Positions 52,594-64,000 of a stretch of DNA of 64,000 bases are shown in pieces. Below the pieces are notes generated by a model. The model was given only the letters and a program-made list of their open reading frames with translations, was not told where the DNA came from and did no database searches. A program made the translations under genes and the position numbers. Positions within the stretch are counted from its first letter, which is position 1. Each line of letters starts with the position of its first letter. The stretch spans positions 2,196,501 to 2,260,500 of the forward strand of contig NC_081138.1 of the NCBI RefSeq assembly GCF_958295425.1, read 5' to 3'. The DNA comes from Solea solea (Eukaryota; Chordata; Actinopteri; Pleuronectiformes; Soleidae).

Positions 52594-52673
52594 GCAAACT
52601 TCCCCCGTGCAGCAGCAGGTTTGAGGCCTCCCTGCAAACTTCCCCCCGTGCAGCAGCAGCAGTTTGAGGCCTC
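52594..52673. repeat. 40-bp tandem duplication
   Basis: GCAAACTTCCCCCGTGCAGC begins at 52594 and again, with one extra C, at 52634. Both copies end in TTTGAGGCCTC. Confidence 0.9.
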
Positions 52674-53559
52674 GGTTGTTTAGGGTGGGACCGGTTTGTG
52701 TGGAGGTTACCGCTGCTTTTGGTCAAGGTGAGTCGGCGCTCTGCTTGCATACTCAAATAAGGCAGCGAGATCTGCGAGGGAAAGTTCATCTCCTCCGAGT
52801 CCGCTCGACCTCCAAAGCTGTAACTTTAAAGTTTACAAGATTAAAGAAAGAAAGAATTGAAATATTGAAATGCCAGTTACTGGTCTTTTGGCAGGACAAA
52901 ATCTGAATAAGCCATAATTAGACTATTTCATTTGGTGACATGTGCATACATCATACAGCTTCAAGCAGTAACCGTGAGTCCTTGCTGATTTCTCAGAGTT
53001 CCAAACCAACTCTTTATCTGGTTATCGAGCACGATGAAGCCCAGTCAGGACTTTTCTTCTCAAGGAGATGGAGCTCTTTTGACATGAGCAGAATATTTTA
53101 CATGTGTTCGTCTATGCTGCGCTTTGCATGTGTTGAGAACAGAATCAAAAAATAACTCTGCGATTGGCACAAACCCAGACTCTGGAAAAGTGAAAACAAT
53201 TCTGTTTGGTGAAGGCTGACTGACACAAAAGCTCTGTCAGGATGTTTTAGAAGTTTGTTTTGTCCCAGCTGCTCTTCCATTTGTTGTTGTGGAGCGTATT
53301 TTCTACGTATTGTCTTTAATTGGTCTTATTTATTCATCTGTCACAAGATTGTATTGTTCCTGTTGTGTATGTACTGTTGGGTGGCTTCAGTGACAACAAT
53401 GGTACAGCGACTTTATTCACGATTTAAAATGTGGTTTTCAGTCATGAGGTTTGTATTTGTATTGAGGTGAAACTATGTGTGACGTCGCCAGACTGCCGGC
53501 CACCGATTGGTCAGAGTGCCGTCACAGGAAGAGGCGTGAGCAAGACGTCCGACAAGAAG

Positions 53560-53945
53560 AATCAAGCCGAACAATGCCGAACTGTAGATCAGTTAAAAAG
53601 ACTTAACGATCCTGAAAACGTGGGTTAATCTGCAACAATTAGCAGGGAAATGTCTAAAATCTCAATATTTAACAGAGGAGTCTGGTGTATTTAGTGACAG
53701 CACTCCTGCCGCTGTATTTCAGTTCAGTGACTGTGTCAGATGGAGTCTGTGGAGGAAGTACAGAATAAATCTTTTTTAATTAACTAAGTCTAATGACTCA
53801 CTGAAAACACATCACTAGTCACTAGTTTACGTATCAAACGACTCCACAGCAGTTTCATGCCATCGAGCTCCGCCCACGTTGATGTAATGGAAACTTTAGT
53901 GAAACGATACCAAACCGTGCCGAGTTGTGACATTATAGTCACTTT
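53560..53945. mobile_element. Non-autonomous element, family B copy 2 (degenerate)
   Basis: Shares AAAAAGACTTAA, GGAAATGTCTAAAATCTCAA, GTGGAGGAAGTACAGAA, CACTAGTCACTAGTTTA and GATGTAATGGAAAC in order with copies 1 and 3. Ends near ACCGTGCCGAG. Confidence 0.65.
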
Positions 53946-55419
53946 AAGTTTGTTTTTTCTTAAACTTTTCTTAAATCCTGCATCTGAGGTGCACAGTTTG
54001 ATTGATGGGACTCTTAAGTGCTGACTATATGCTAATTATTTCCCATGATGCAACATAAAATATTATAAAACTCTTTAAACAATGAGCGAACGAATGCTTT
54101 CGTTTAGGCACTTTAAAGATGGATTTGTAGACATTTAACTTTCATCAGCACAGAAACGTGAGGAAAAATTGAAACCCCAAACAAAACTGCCATTTTAATC
54201 CAGATTACAGTTATTGTAGAGTAACTGCTGGTTAGAGGGAATAGAAGCTGATTTTTCTTGCTAAAACCGTACATAACCTCAGGGCTTGTGTGTAGAGCGG
54301 AGTGGAAAGTTGAGGCATTTCAGATTCCCTCGCACAAAGAAGTTTGGCCGGAGCTTCTCGTCCATTTAAACACAGAAACACTGCGGATCAATTTGTGGGA
54401 TTAATGGAGACTGCTGAGATGAAGTCGGCGCTGAAGAGGCCCGCGCGACTCCTCCCCTGTTGTGCCCCGCTAAAGTCCTCTTTAGCTCCATTCCCGGCCA
54501 CAGACTAAGCCCATCCAAACCCCAAATGCAATCACACCATTGGCTGAGTCGGGCCCCCCAGAATCATCATCATCTCCAGCGACACCGGCCTTTAACTGCC
54601 GCTCCGCCTCCAGTCTGCAGCCCTCACGGCCCCATCTCTCCCAGAACTTTATTTAATGAGTGAAGTTTTTTTGCGGTGGGTGTTCAGGGGTCTCACACCA
54701 AGCCTGGAGCATCAGAGGAGGAGCTTTCATAAACCACGGGGTGAACAAATGGGATTTAACACACAAGAGGCTCTGATGGCCTATTAATTCTGCTCTGGCT
54801 GGCGTCCAAAATGAGCCCAGCCTCTCTCCTAATTCATGGCTAATTTCTATCAGAGGTATCGGGAGACTTTTTTCCCCCTTTCTGTGCAGGATGCATCCAC
54901 ATAACTTTAATGGATTCATTCAAGGGCTACAGCACGCCGGCATTGATTAGATTGCCTCTGAGGCCCCGCTGCTGGTTGCTTGACATAGGCAGCAAATGAA
55001 ATGTGACCTCTGGTAAAAGGCCTGAACCAGCCATCCCCAGTCTAATCCATTAGCTCGGAACCTTTTTCCCAATCCCATTTAATTAATGAAGTGATTTAAA
55101 ACATTTACCAATCCCTGGAACAGGAGAGTAGTGGGCGTATAAAATCAAGAGAAACATCGAGAGCAACAAGAACGGCAACGGCACAAGAGTTGGGTTTCCG
55201 AGTAATTGTTTGCGATGAGATGGAAGATTAATCCAGCCCTGAGTTAAGACAATCCCGCAAAATGTTTCCACTTTTTTCTCACCCACATACGTTCATTTAC
55301 GCCCCTGAGATGTGACGTGCACACGTTCACATTTTCCATACAAAGGAGCTGCAGCGCGGCCATTTCTCAATGTCACAACAAAGACAAGCGTGCCGATCTC
55401 GCCGCGCATATGTTACATT

Positions 55420-56110
55420 ACTTATTTCCCCCCTAATTGAATTCATTTATTTATCTTCAATTAATAATGTATGATGCAACACACAGTGGTATGCAAATTA
55501 ACAATTTAAATTTAATGAGTTTTTAATGACCAAACAAATAATTAGCCCGAGCCCCGGTGCATGCGGTGTGCCTGTAATTTTGAGAAGGAATGAATTTGAG
55601 AGCTTTGTTCAATGTTCAAGCACAGACGGGCTAATTTAGTTACAGGGCGGCTTATGCGGCGGAGGAAGTGTGTGGCACATACAAAGGGATTGGAAAGTCA
55701 TTACCTCAAGGTCATTAGGACATTTCCAAAAGGCCAGTTGTGGACACATAATGGTAAAGAAATAATGTGAGCCATTATATTCCACACAATCATAGCAAAT
55801 AGCAAAATAGAGGCACATGCTCGGAATATAAGTCACTCGCTGACAAAGGAGAAAAAGCCACTGTGGATATTCTAAATATTCTAACTATTCCCATTGGTGT
55901 GGGGGGGAAAGGCAGAGGGCTACATGCCACTGGAGCCAAATGGCATTTGATAATGGCTTTTTTTCCCCCAGCAAACCCAAAAGACATTGTTAAGATTTAC
56001 ATTTTCAAATATATGCTGACCTTTTTTCCCTCCCTCTGCCTTGTTCGCTTGTCATCAGCACTGTAATTGAATCAATATATTTCCTGATCAGCCCAGAGAT
56101 TGAATAAGGT
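55420..56110. promoter_or_regulatory. Candidate conserved non-coding elements
   Basis: A run of complex AT-rich sequence with TAATTGAATTCATTTATTT-type words, an ATGCAAAT octamer at 55491-55498, and several TAATTA/TTAATGA homeodomain-core words. The pattern resembles POU/homeodomain enhancers. Not verified. Confidence 0.2.
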
Positions 56111-58159
56111 CACGGGAAGCCATGTGTGGACATTAAAAATCATTATTCTACTCAAATTGAGCAGAGATGGCATAGACCATTCAGGGTTCAGAATGAAATT
56201 ATATTAGAGTCTATTACACTTTTTACAATTATAGAGACGTTCCAATATTACAACGGAAATGAAGTCATAATAAAAAGCCCAGGGGTGTATTACAAAGAAA
56301 TGACCCAACTATTTTTTCCCTCCACTTTTACACTGTTATTGAATTGATGAAGGGAACTTGGTGACATTACATTGGCTGATAAGGAACCGTATTCATGAGA
56401 AAGTGAAAAAGACTCCTCGTCTCTTTCACTTTGCTCCATTTTTCTGACTCCAACTTCGCCGCGGAGCTGTTTCTCCCACCTGCGAGACCTCGAGTCAGTA
56501 ACACCGTGTGCACATTTACATTTCCTCACCGTCACTTTCCGGCATAAGTGGTACTAATGCAGTTGCTTAAGCAGTCGCTGATTTAATTGCCTTTAAGCAT
56601 ACATTCTTTTTAATTATTCATTTATTTTCTGGGATAGGGGATTTTGCTTTATGCACACGTCTGAGCAGCAAAGACGGCTAATTAAATAGCCCAATAGAGT
56701 TGAGCAATTGGAAGACAAAGTTTCAATCCTTTTAATCCAATGCCCCAGAAAAAAAAGAAAAAAGAAGTGGAAAATTAAATTAAACCACACTATTAACGGA
56801 GTGTTTTCAGTCTAAACTCATGCAAATTATGTCTAACTATCAAATTAGATAAAACTCTCTTTTTAATTGGCTTACTCACTAAAAATGAATAACATTTATC
56901 AGCGATCAACTCGGAATTAAATAAAAATGAGAATGACAGTGCTCGGGGCTTTACAATGATTCTTGTCGTCCGCGTTCCAACAGTTTTTACGCGTTTAAAG
57001 CTCCGGCTCAGAATGATGTAAAGTGGCGACCTGTGATTTCATCCTGCAGAGGACACGTCTCTCAGCTCTTGTACCTCTGTTTCATTGAAGGTGCGGCGTC
57101 TCTGCTCAATTAGGCGTGATGGTCACAAAGTCTGAGGAGCTTTAACGGCCTTAAAAATCTGCCAAACGACAGCGAGCACGAGGGGGGGGAGGGAAAGCCA
57201 GTTGTCTGGAAACGACACCCGGCTTCCCACAGCCATCACCATCATCGCTGAATGTAAATAGCCCTTTTATCTGGGGTGGAACAGAGCTGTTTTATATCTA
57301 CAGCGCCGTGTTTAAACGCCGCATACAAAGGGATGAGCGGTAATGAAGGGACTGTTTGCACCATCTTTTCCACCTCTCCAGGTTTTTTTTTTTTTTTTGG
57401 AATATAAAACCTCAGAGTGTAACGTTTATGAAACACATAATGGCAATTTAAATCAGTGGGCGGCTTCAATCTGCAAGGATTAGTGGGCTTGATGTAGTTG
57501 AGCACATGAAGGCATACTTGTCGCCTTATTACTGTAAAGGCTTCAGAAGTCCTCCCTGAAGTGACGGGTGAGGGAGGGGGAGCACTCAGCCCTGCCACAG
57601 ATCTCTGCCGGCAAATTAGGGACCGTATTATCTGTTGAGTATGTTAAAAAGAAGAGAAAAAAAAAAGAGGACACTCGGCCTGTCATATTTTTCAGGTAAA
57701 TAGGAAAATAACCATTTTTGGATTTCTACTTTAATAACAGTCAGGTGATTAGTGCCTCAGACACGGAGTGATAAGACTGTACACACTCAGTTCTTTTCAT
57801 TAGAGGTCTGCTTCTTTGACATCTTCTTATCATTTGAAAACATGCAGCAAACTAAAAGCGTCACAAGATCAAAGTAATAAGCCAGGTCATGCAGAGTTGG
57901 GACGTTTTCTGTGAGGGTAAATAAAAAGACAGAGTAAGGCAGTCATGCAACACTGCAGAAAAACACCACTAATTATGAACCTAGATCCAGAAGAGATGGA
58001 AAGAAAAGAGAAAGTGGTAATGGATGATTTAATCCAGAAGAAGGCAGTAATGCAAGATTATGGATGACAACCAGGACCGGCCTCAGCATATATGGGGCCC
58101 TAAGATGAATTTTATATGGGGAGCCCCCTTTCATCACCTCAGAGTAGCCGGAGCTTGAC

Positions 58160-58255
58160 TTTTATGTGTATATACCTATATATATATAGGTATATACACA
58201 TATATGTATATATATATATGTATATCTATATATATAGATATACATATATATAAAA
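58160..58255. repeat. TA-rich palindromic stretch
   Basis: Several nested palindromes such as GTATATACC/GGTATATAC and TATCTATATATATAGATA; it can fold into hairpins and is a likely fragile low-complexity site. Confidence 0.9.
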
Positions 58256-61200
58256 AAAGGGCATAGATTTGACTCTGCTGATATCTGCTCAATGTTGGCC
58301 ACATATCGCACAATTACCGGAAACCAGTCCCATGTTCCTCCATATTGTTAAGTCATAGCCACACTATGACCTCACAACTGTTACCAGAGCCATGCAATAT
58401 TAATTCAGTAATAATCAAAACAGCCTGCCTTAAAATATGGCTGATCATGAAAGACAGAGAACTTAAGTGTGCCACATGAATATCTCCATATATGAATAAA
58501 TCACTAACCTATACATGGATGAAATAATAATAAAAAACATAATAATTATAATAAAAGTATACGAGGGGTACATCATCAGAGCTGTGGGAGATTTGTGTCA
58601 TTTACTCGCGACTGACAGAGTTAATGACACCTGGAAATAAACGTGCGGACGACGAGACAGTCGTACATAAATATACATGGGAACTCAAGTTCACTTGAGG
58701 TGCTCGCTGTCGTGCTCTGCAGTCTGATCGTCTCCTCTCTCAGCCAAACTGGCTCGCTCGCTCGCTCTGTCACCCCGGTTTGTTGGAGGCCCGATGGTGA
58801 TGAATGTCTTTTCCTTTTTGTGAAGTTCCCTGTACTGCTACAGCACACCAGGCAGAATGAAAAACAGATTAAAGAGGCAGGAAAGCGACACAGAGAGGAT
58901 GTTTGGCTGTTGGCTATTGAGTTATCAGCCCTTTTCACACCTAATGAAACAACTTTCAGCACTGCAGCTTATTAAATATCCCCCAGTCACTGGGCAGAGC
59001 TGCAGAGTTGCCAGGCCCAAGAGTGCTACATTAGATTTTAATTAAAAACAAACAAATTACTCAGAGCTCCATGCATCCAGGAAATTTAACTCCATCCAAA
59101 CAGGATCCAACTTTGAATCGTTCCTGTATGAATGGGGAGGGGAATTAACATTAAAAAGACTTCTTCTATAGGTCAAACAAACATGTAAAAAATCAACACA
59201 TAAGAGCAGCTACAGTCATCAAAGGTCGATGTATTATTTGATAATCAATCTAATCTCTCTAACCTTCACTGTGGACAATTTTCCCTCACAGTGATTATAA
59301 AGATCAAACTGAAATGAGGTCAATAATTACTCCAGCACTCTTTGTTCTTGCAGGGTTTTGAGCAGAATTTAATTTAAAAGTTAAATATGCCCTATTTGGT
59401 GTCAATTCCTCCGCGAGATTGTCATCTTTGTGTCTCTCTTTGAAAACGAGAAGTGTCGAAGCATCATGTCGCGAGGATTCAGCTTATGAACAAGTGTATC
59501 CAACAGGATGTGGACAGAGGGGAGAGGACATCTGTCCCAGGCAACTAGACCAATGTGGACTAGTTTCTCTCCAGGCCTTTTCCTCCCAATGTCACTGCCT
59601 CACTCCCCCAGGATCCCCGCTGTCCTCTAGCTGTACACACAGCAAGCTTGTTCGTTTCATTTGGATCTGACCCCTATACTTACCTTGCTTCCGAGTGGGC
59701 TTCATTAAATGTCTTTCTTTGCTCTCTCGTGGCTTTCTCTCTCACTCACTAAGTGGGAGAATGGCAACAAAAGGAAATCCTCCAATGCACAATTCTCAGC
59801 GGAGAGGGCGACCCCAACTTTAGGGAGAAAAGGAACCCGAGGATAATAGCAAATGAATCCAAGGACTGTGTTAACGGGCAGACAAACAGCACACACACAG
59901 AGCTCTGAATGACCCACATGTATATTAATACTCAGCAGTTTTTTTAATCAAAGTGGGGGGGCGGGGGGGGGGGGTGGATATATGAATATTCATCCTCATT
60001 TATATTTCAAGGCACTTCCATTCCTGCGGGGGCTTTGGACGGTCCTGACCAGTTTCCATCCCCATTACGGAAATGACAGCTCTCACTCTCAGGGCGCCGA
60101 CAGAGGTCTGCCCAATGCACAGGAGGTCCTGCGAGGAGGGAGCCTGTGCCTGTTCCCAGCTGTCCACAAACACTCATTAACAGAGGGAAATATCCAACGG
60201 AATCTCTGTGAGAATTTTTAATCACACAAAGGCCCTGCTAATTAGGCAGCTGATGGGGCATGGAGAGCACAAGGACGAATTCTTTAAACAAAGGACTAGA
60301 AACTTTAGGAGCCTTAATTACTCGGGCAAAGAGTTCATTCCAGAATGGCAGAGCACATCATTCCACTAATGAGACCAAGTGGCAGCACATATTAGTGAGA
60401 AATAATGTGGAAAGTTCAATTATATTGTGCTTTTGGAGCCTTTTTCCCCCTCTTTCTCTCCCTGCTACTCGTGTACACGTACGAGACAAAGCTGGGGCCA
60501 GTGCAGGAAAGAGTGCAGGGGCGGAGGATGTGTAATCACTGGCACCGGGACTGCGTTCTTCACGTGTATCTTGGCAGGCTTGATCATCTTAATTGCCCAT
60601 TAGAATGTTCTCCTGTTTGAAAATGAATATCATTATGGCGCCCAGTTCTGGCCTCTGCTGGAGAAAGACTTGCTGCAATTTCACCATTCAATACCGCATG
60701 TGCCTTGAATTCCAAACACACAATTGGCGACCAATTTGCAGCCACCAAACCATTCTAAATGCTATGAATTAAAAGAGCAAGGGTGGAGATAATTACCAGG
60801 AGGTAAGATTAACTCTTTTTTTATTCTTGCTACATGGAAGAATATTCTTAGAAAACATGGTCTGTGTGGCCGCGTGGTCGTTGCCTCAGAGTCACCACAT
60901 GAACCAAGTCTGCAGGGACAAAGGAAAAGAGAGGTATGCAAAGGAAAGGGAAGGAAAGAGGCAGTAATGCAACATTATGGTTATAATAATAATGTGCACT
61001 TATTGCACTGCTAATGCTGACATGTCAAAAACACAGTGAAACATGTTTTTTTTAGTGGATTTGATTCCATTCTTCACCATAAAAGCCAAAATCCTATTAA
61101 AACTTTTAAGCCTTCTTCCAAAGTGGAGTACGGATGAGGAAACAATGTCACGATGACTTCTATTTTAACTAATAACATTAGCCACAATCTTTTGACTTTG

Positions 61201-61940
61201 TACTACACGGTGCGAGGGTAAATAATTGTGAATGACAATCAAATAATGTGCATGTGAAAGGGTAATGTATGCACATTCTCACCTGTGTAAAAGATTGCAT
61301 TAAAAAATCCTAATGCCCACATCAGGAGGTGCCTACATACCAATTACAGCAAGCAGGAAGTAAATTTCCCGTGAAATAAAACAGCTAATGGGAAAAGGAG
61401 GGAGGCAAGCAGCATTCCTTATTGCCCACTAAGCTGGAAAAAGGAGAGGAGGCGGGCAGAGCCGAGTGTCCACAACTGGCCTGGTTTCAACCGCAGTGGA
61501 GCCAAAATGCATATTTTAAAGCCAAATATCTTTTTCTTTTAGGGTGATGTCACTTCCCCACAAACCATGCTACTATGGCGCCTTCTTTTTCAATTTAAAA
61601 TGACTTAGATTTAGATGCTGCACGTTACAGAAGAAATATCTAGTTTCTTCTTCATTGACATGATGTTAAAAAATGTTCCTTATGTACTATTGTGATGAAA
61701 TGCAGGTGTGACTGCATGGAAACAATAACCCAGACGCCACAGCCTCAACAGTTGACCTGAAACATTCAGTCAAAACTGAAACTGTTTGTTGTCTAGGCCT
61801 ATGATGTCATTTCTTATATGTTATTTATCTTATTTATCTCTGTTGTACAGCACTTTGTTTCAGCTGTTGTTGTTGTTTTTTTAAAAGTGCTTTATAAATA
61901 AAGTTGGATTGGATTGGAATCGTGCGCCAGACACATATTA

Positions 61941-61966
61941 GAATAGAATAGAATAGAATAGAATAG
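61941..61966. repeat. (AATAG)n pentanucleotide repeat
   Basis: Five AATAG units in a row. Confidence 0.9.
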
Positions 61967-63539
61967 ATCCACTCGTACAACAGAAGAACCGGACCACATG
62001 GCACTGTAATCCACAAGCCTTAGTTACATGGAGCATCACATCCAGTTACAGCTCACTATTTTGGTTTACTGGCCTTTTTTTAGTGTAGACTCAAAAATAT
62101 GTTGGACTGAGCACAAAACAAACAAAGACGGCACATGAAATAAGCCTATTTTGAGGCGGGTTTTAAACTTACAATTACTGTAATACATCGTCAACCTTTG
62201 ACCGTCCCTGAAAAACACTCAAACAAGTAACATTTCATCAACTTGACATTGACTCTGACATGTGACATTGGTGCAGTGGCTCTTTAAACAGCATCTCTTG
62301 AGACTGTTTTCTAACTACTTTTTTTTTTTGCAGAGCCAAATAACTGTATGTGTATTAAATGCACATGAGGAGCGCTCTCTGTAGAGCTCCATTATGAAAG
62401 ACATTGAAAATCAAGAGGATGTTGACGGTGTGTTGACTCTCCTTACCGCCTGCAAACGAACCCACAGAGAATATCTGACCACAGAGGACCCACCAGTGAG
62501 GGAACCTATTGATTTTTTCCCCCCTCTCCATGTTTTCTCCGCTAGAGTTGTTTTGTTTCTCTTTGCCCATCGCCCCTGTTTTATTTACAGGCAGCGGGAT
62601 CAATAGACACTTCCTCAACGGCTTGTTTCCACATTTATGAAAAATACATCTTCCAGCCTTTTAAGCACACGGGCACATCTACATCATCTCTCCAGTGGTT
62701 CAAATAATTTGAGCTCAAGTGATTGACAAGTGTAATTGTGCAAGAAGGTGACTGTATAACGAGATTAAACGCGGCAGCGTCTAACTTTTAATATGTATGT
62801 TTGTTGGAGCACTTTCCTGAGCTGTCATGAACTTGGAAAACACCTCGTGGAAATCGGCCTTTGCAGCTGTCAGAAACTAGTAAAATGTGCGGTGAAGAAA
62901 CTGGGGAGTTTTTCAAAGGGTTTTTGTTAGATTGTCTGAACCAGTGTATGTGACAGATCAATATGTTGTTGTTTAGGAAAGTCTTGGCAGTTGTAATTGT
63001 AAAAGCAGAGAAACCGGGTTGAGGCCATTCGTCAGAATCTACTAACAGTTGGTGTTGGTTTTTCACGCCTCGCTACAATATTGTTGCTCGGCTATTAGCG
63101 GCAGAAGTCTTTCGTCTCCCATGTAAAGTAACAAGCTGTTTTAGCACATGCACAAAACGGCCATACAAATTCTGACCCGGAATTATTGGATATTAAAAGT
63201 CCAGTGTGTAAGAATGGTGATAACTGCAAAGTGCAACAAAGGATTCCTCAGAAAAACTATGGTGGTCTAAGGATCTTAAGACTCTCTCACTTCCCCTCAT
63301 CTTCTCTGTTGGTCCATGCGTCGGCTTCATGTGAGCAGAGCTGTTCTTCCTTTGCTTGTGATGTTTTGTCCATTTGGGCCACTGTATAAACAAGGTGGCA
63401 CACGACGGCATACTCTGTAACGTAAGGGCCTTGTTTTAAAGCTGCACTGTGTAACTTCAGAAGATTGTTGTTGTTGTTGTTGATGTTATTTCTCTGCCTC
63501 TGTTTGATATTTGTGAACATTATGTATTCTGCAAGTCCC

Positions 63540-64000
63540 CACGGCACGGCACGGCACGGCACGGCATGGCACAGCACGGCTATTTTGCTTTTCCATTAGC
63601 ATTAGTACCTGGTAAAAAGACTTAAAAAGACTTAAAAATCCTGAAAACCTGCATTTATCTCCAACATTTAGCAAAGGAAATGTCTAAAATCTCAATATTC
63701 TGGTGTATTTAGCCTGCGATTGCGAGCGAGGAGCTGCATCACAACCTCTTTCAGTCCAGTGACTGTGTCATGGAGGAAGTACTGAACAAATCTCTTTTTA
63801 ATGATCTGATTCTAAGTCTCAGATCATGGAAAATAACTGCTTTACAAGTCACTACTCATTCGTTTGTGTGTGTGTCGTGTGAAACAAAGTTGACCCCGCC
63901 CACCTTGAGGAGGGAGACACGAGGTGTGTATCACCTCAAACTGCTGAGCGGTCGCGTTTCTTGAGCAGCAGAAGTCACTTTACTCGCGCAATGTTGCTGT
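63540..64000. mobile_element. Non-autonomous element, family B copy 3, cut by the window edge
   Basis: Begins near TGCTTTTCCATTAGCATTAG (63587) and continues with AAAAAGACTTAAAAATCCTG, GGAAATGTCTAAAATCTCAA and GGAGGAAGTACTGAACAAAT to the window end. A CGGCA pentamer run (63541-63565) precedes it and may belong to another copy in reverse. Confidence 0.65.

Larger units (their letters stand above)
44121..53555. other. Intergenic desert, no gene seen
   Basis: Both strands were read; reading frames are short, without domains or splice context. Contains (AAC)n at 50185-50222, (AAT)n near 50888, a G17-like run at 48936-48951 and scattered AT-rich complex stretches. One truncated family with GTACCAGGTACCAGGTAC lies at 46221-46260. 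Confidence 0.5.
53946..63539. other. Intergenic desert, no gene seen
   Basis: No exon could be supported. Complex AT-rich stretches alternate with short low-complexity tracts: T-runs at 57383-57397, a G-run at 59955-59974 and AATAG pentamers at 61940-61966. It is probably the far upstream flank of lmo1, by synteny only. Confidence 0.45.

Overview
The window is nuclear DNA of a vertebrate, most likely a ray-finned (teleost) fish. Small exons sit in GT-AG introns, with AATAAA poly(A) signals, long microsatellites and many short non-autonomous DNA transposons of types common in teleosts. No bacterial, viral or organellar gene order is seen.

Two protein genes can be read exon by exon, both on the + strand. 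Bases 1-6760 hold the 3' part of a TRIM66-like gene (TIF1 family): ten exons coding a serine-rich segment, an unusually acidic tract, a PHD finger and a bromodomain. Bases 20586-34839 hold a complete STK33-like serine/threonine kinase: 14 coding exons that join in one uninterrupted frame of 472 residues. From memory, TRIM66, STK33 and LMO1 are neighbours in the same order and orientation in human 11p15.4, so the gene-free right part (about 35-64 kb) probably lies between stk33 and lmo1 and may carry regulatory elements of lmo1. lmo1 itself is not in the window.

Between the two genes, on the - strand (about 11.3-18.2 kb), a series of splice-site pairs, a promoter-like region with a perfect CRE palindrome (TGACGTCA) and a short reading frame ending in exon 2 suggest an antisense, probably non-coding, multi-exon transcript. 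Its interior holds very small candidate exons, a strong hairpin, long (GA)n and (CA)n tracts, and a cluster of at least eight copies of an unexplained 13-base motif, GGCACAGCGGCCA.

Repeats make up much of the rest. An 84-bp tandem array lies between long inverted arms in the bromodomain intron (5.2-6.2 kb). A 180-bp palindromic MITE lies at 8.2 kb. A degenerate array with about 145-bp monomers in alternating types lies in stk33 intron 1. There are three copies of one MITE family, three of a second family carrying CCGTG repeats, and a fossil Tc1-like transposase in a stk33 intron. At 42.7-44.0 kb a hAT-type element with an intact 8-bp target duplication carries a 19-bp minisatellite in perfect register and is itself inserted in a tRNA-headed SINE-like repeat. 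From 44 to 64 kb no gene was found; the sequence looks like regulatory gene desert, with repeated ATGCAAAT octamers.
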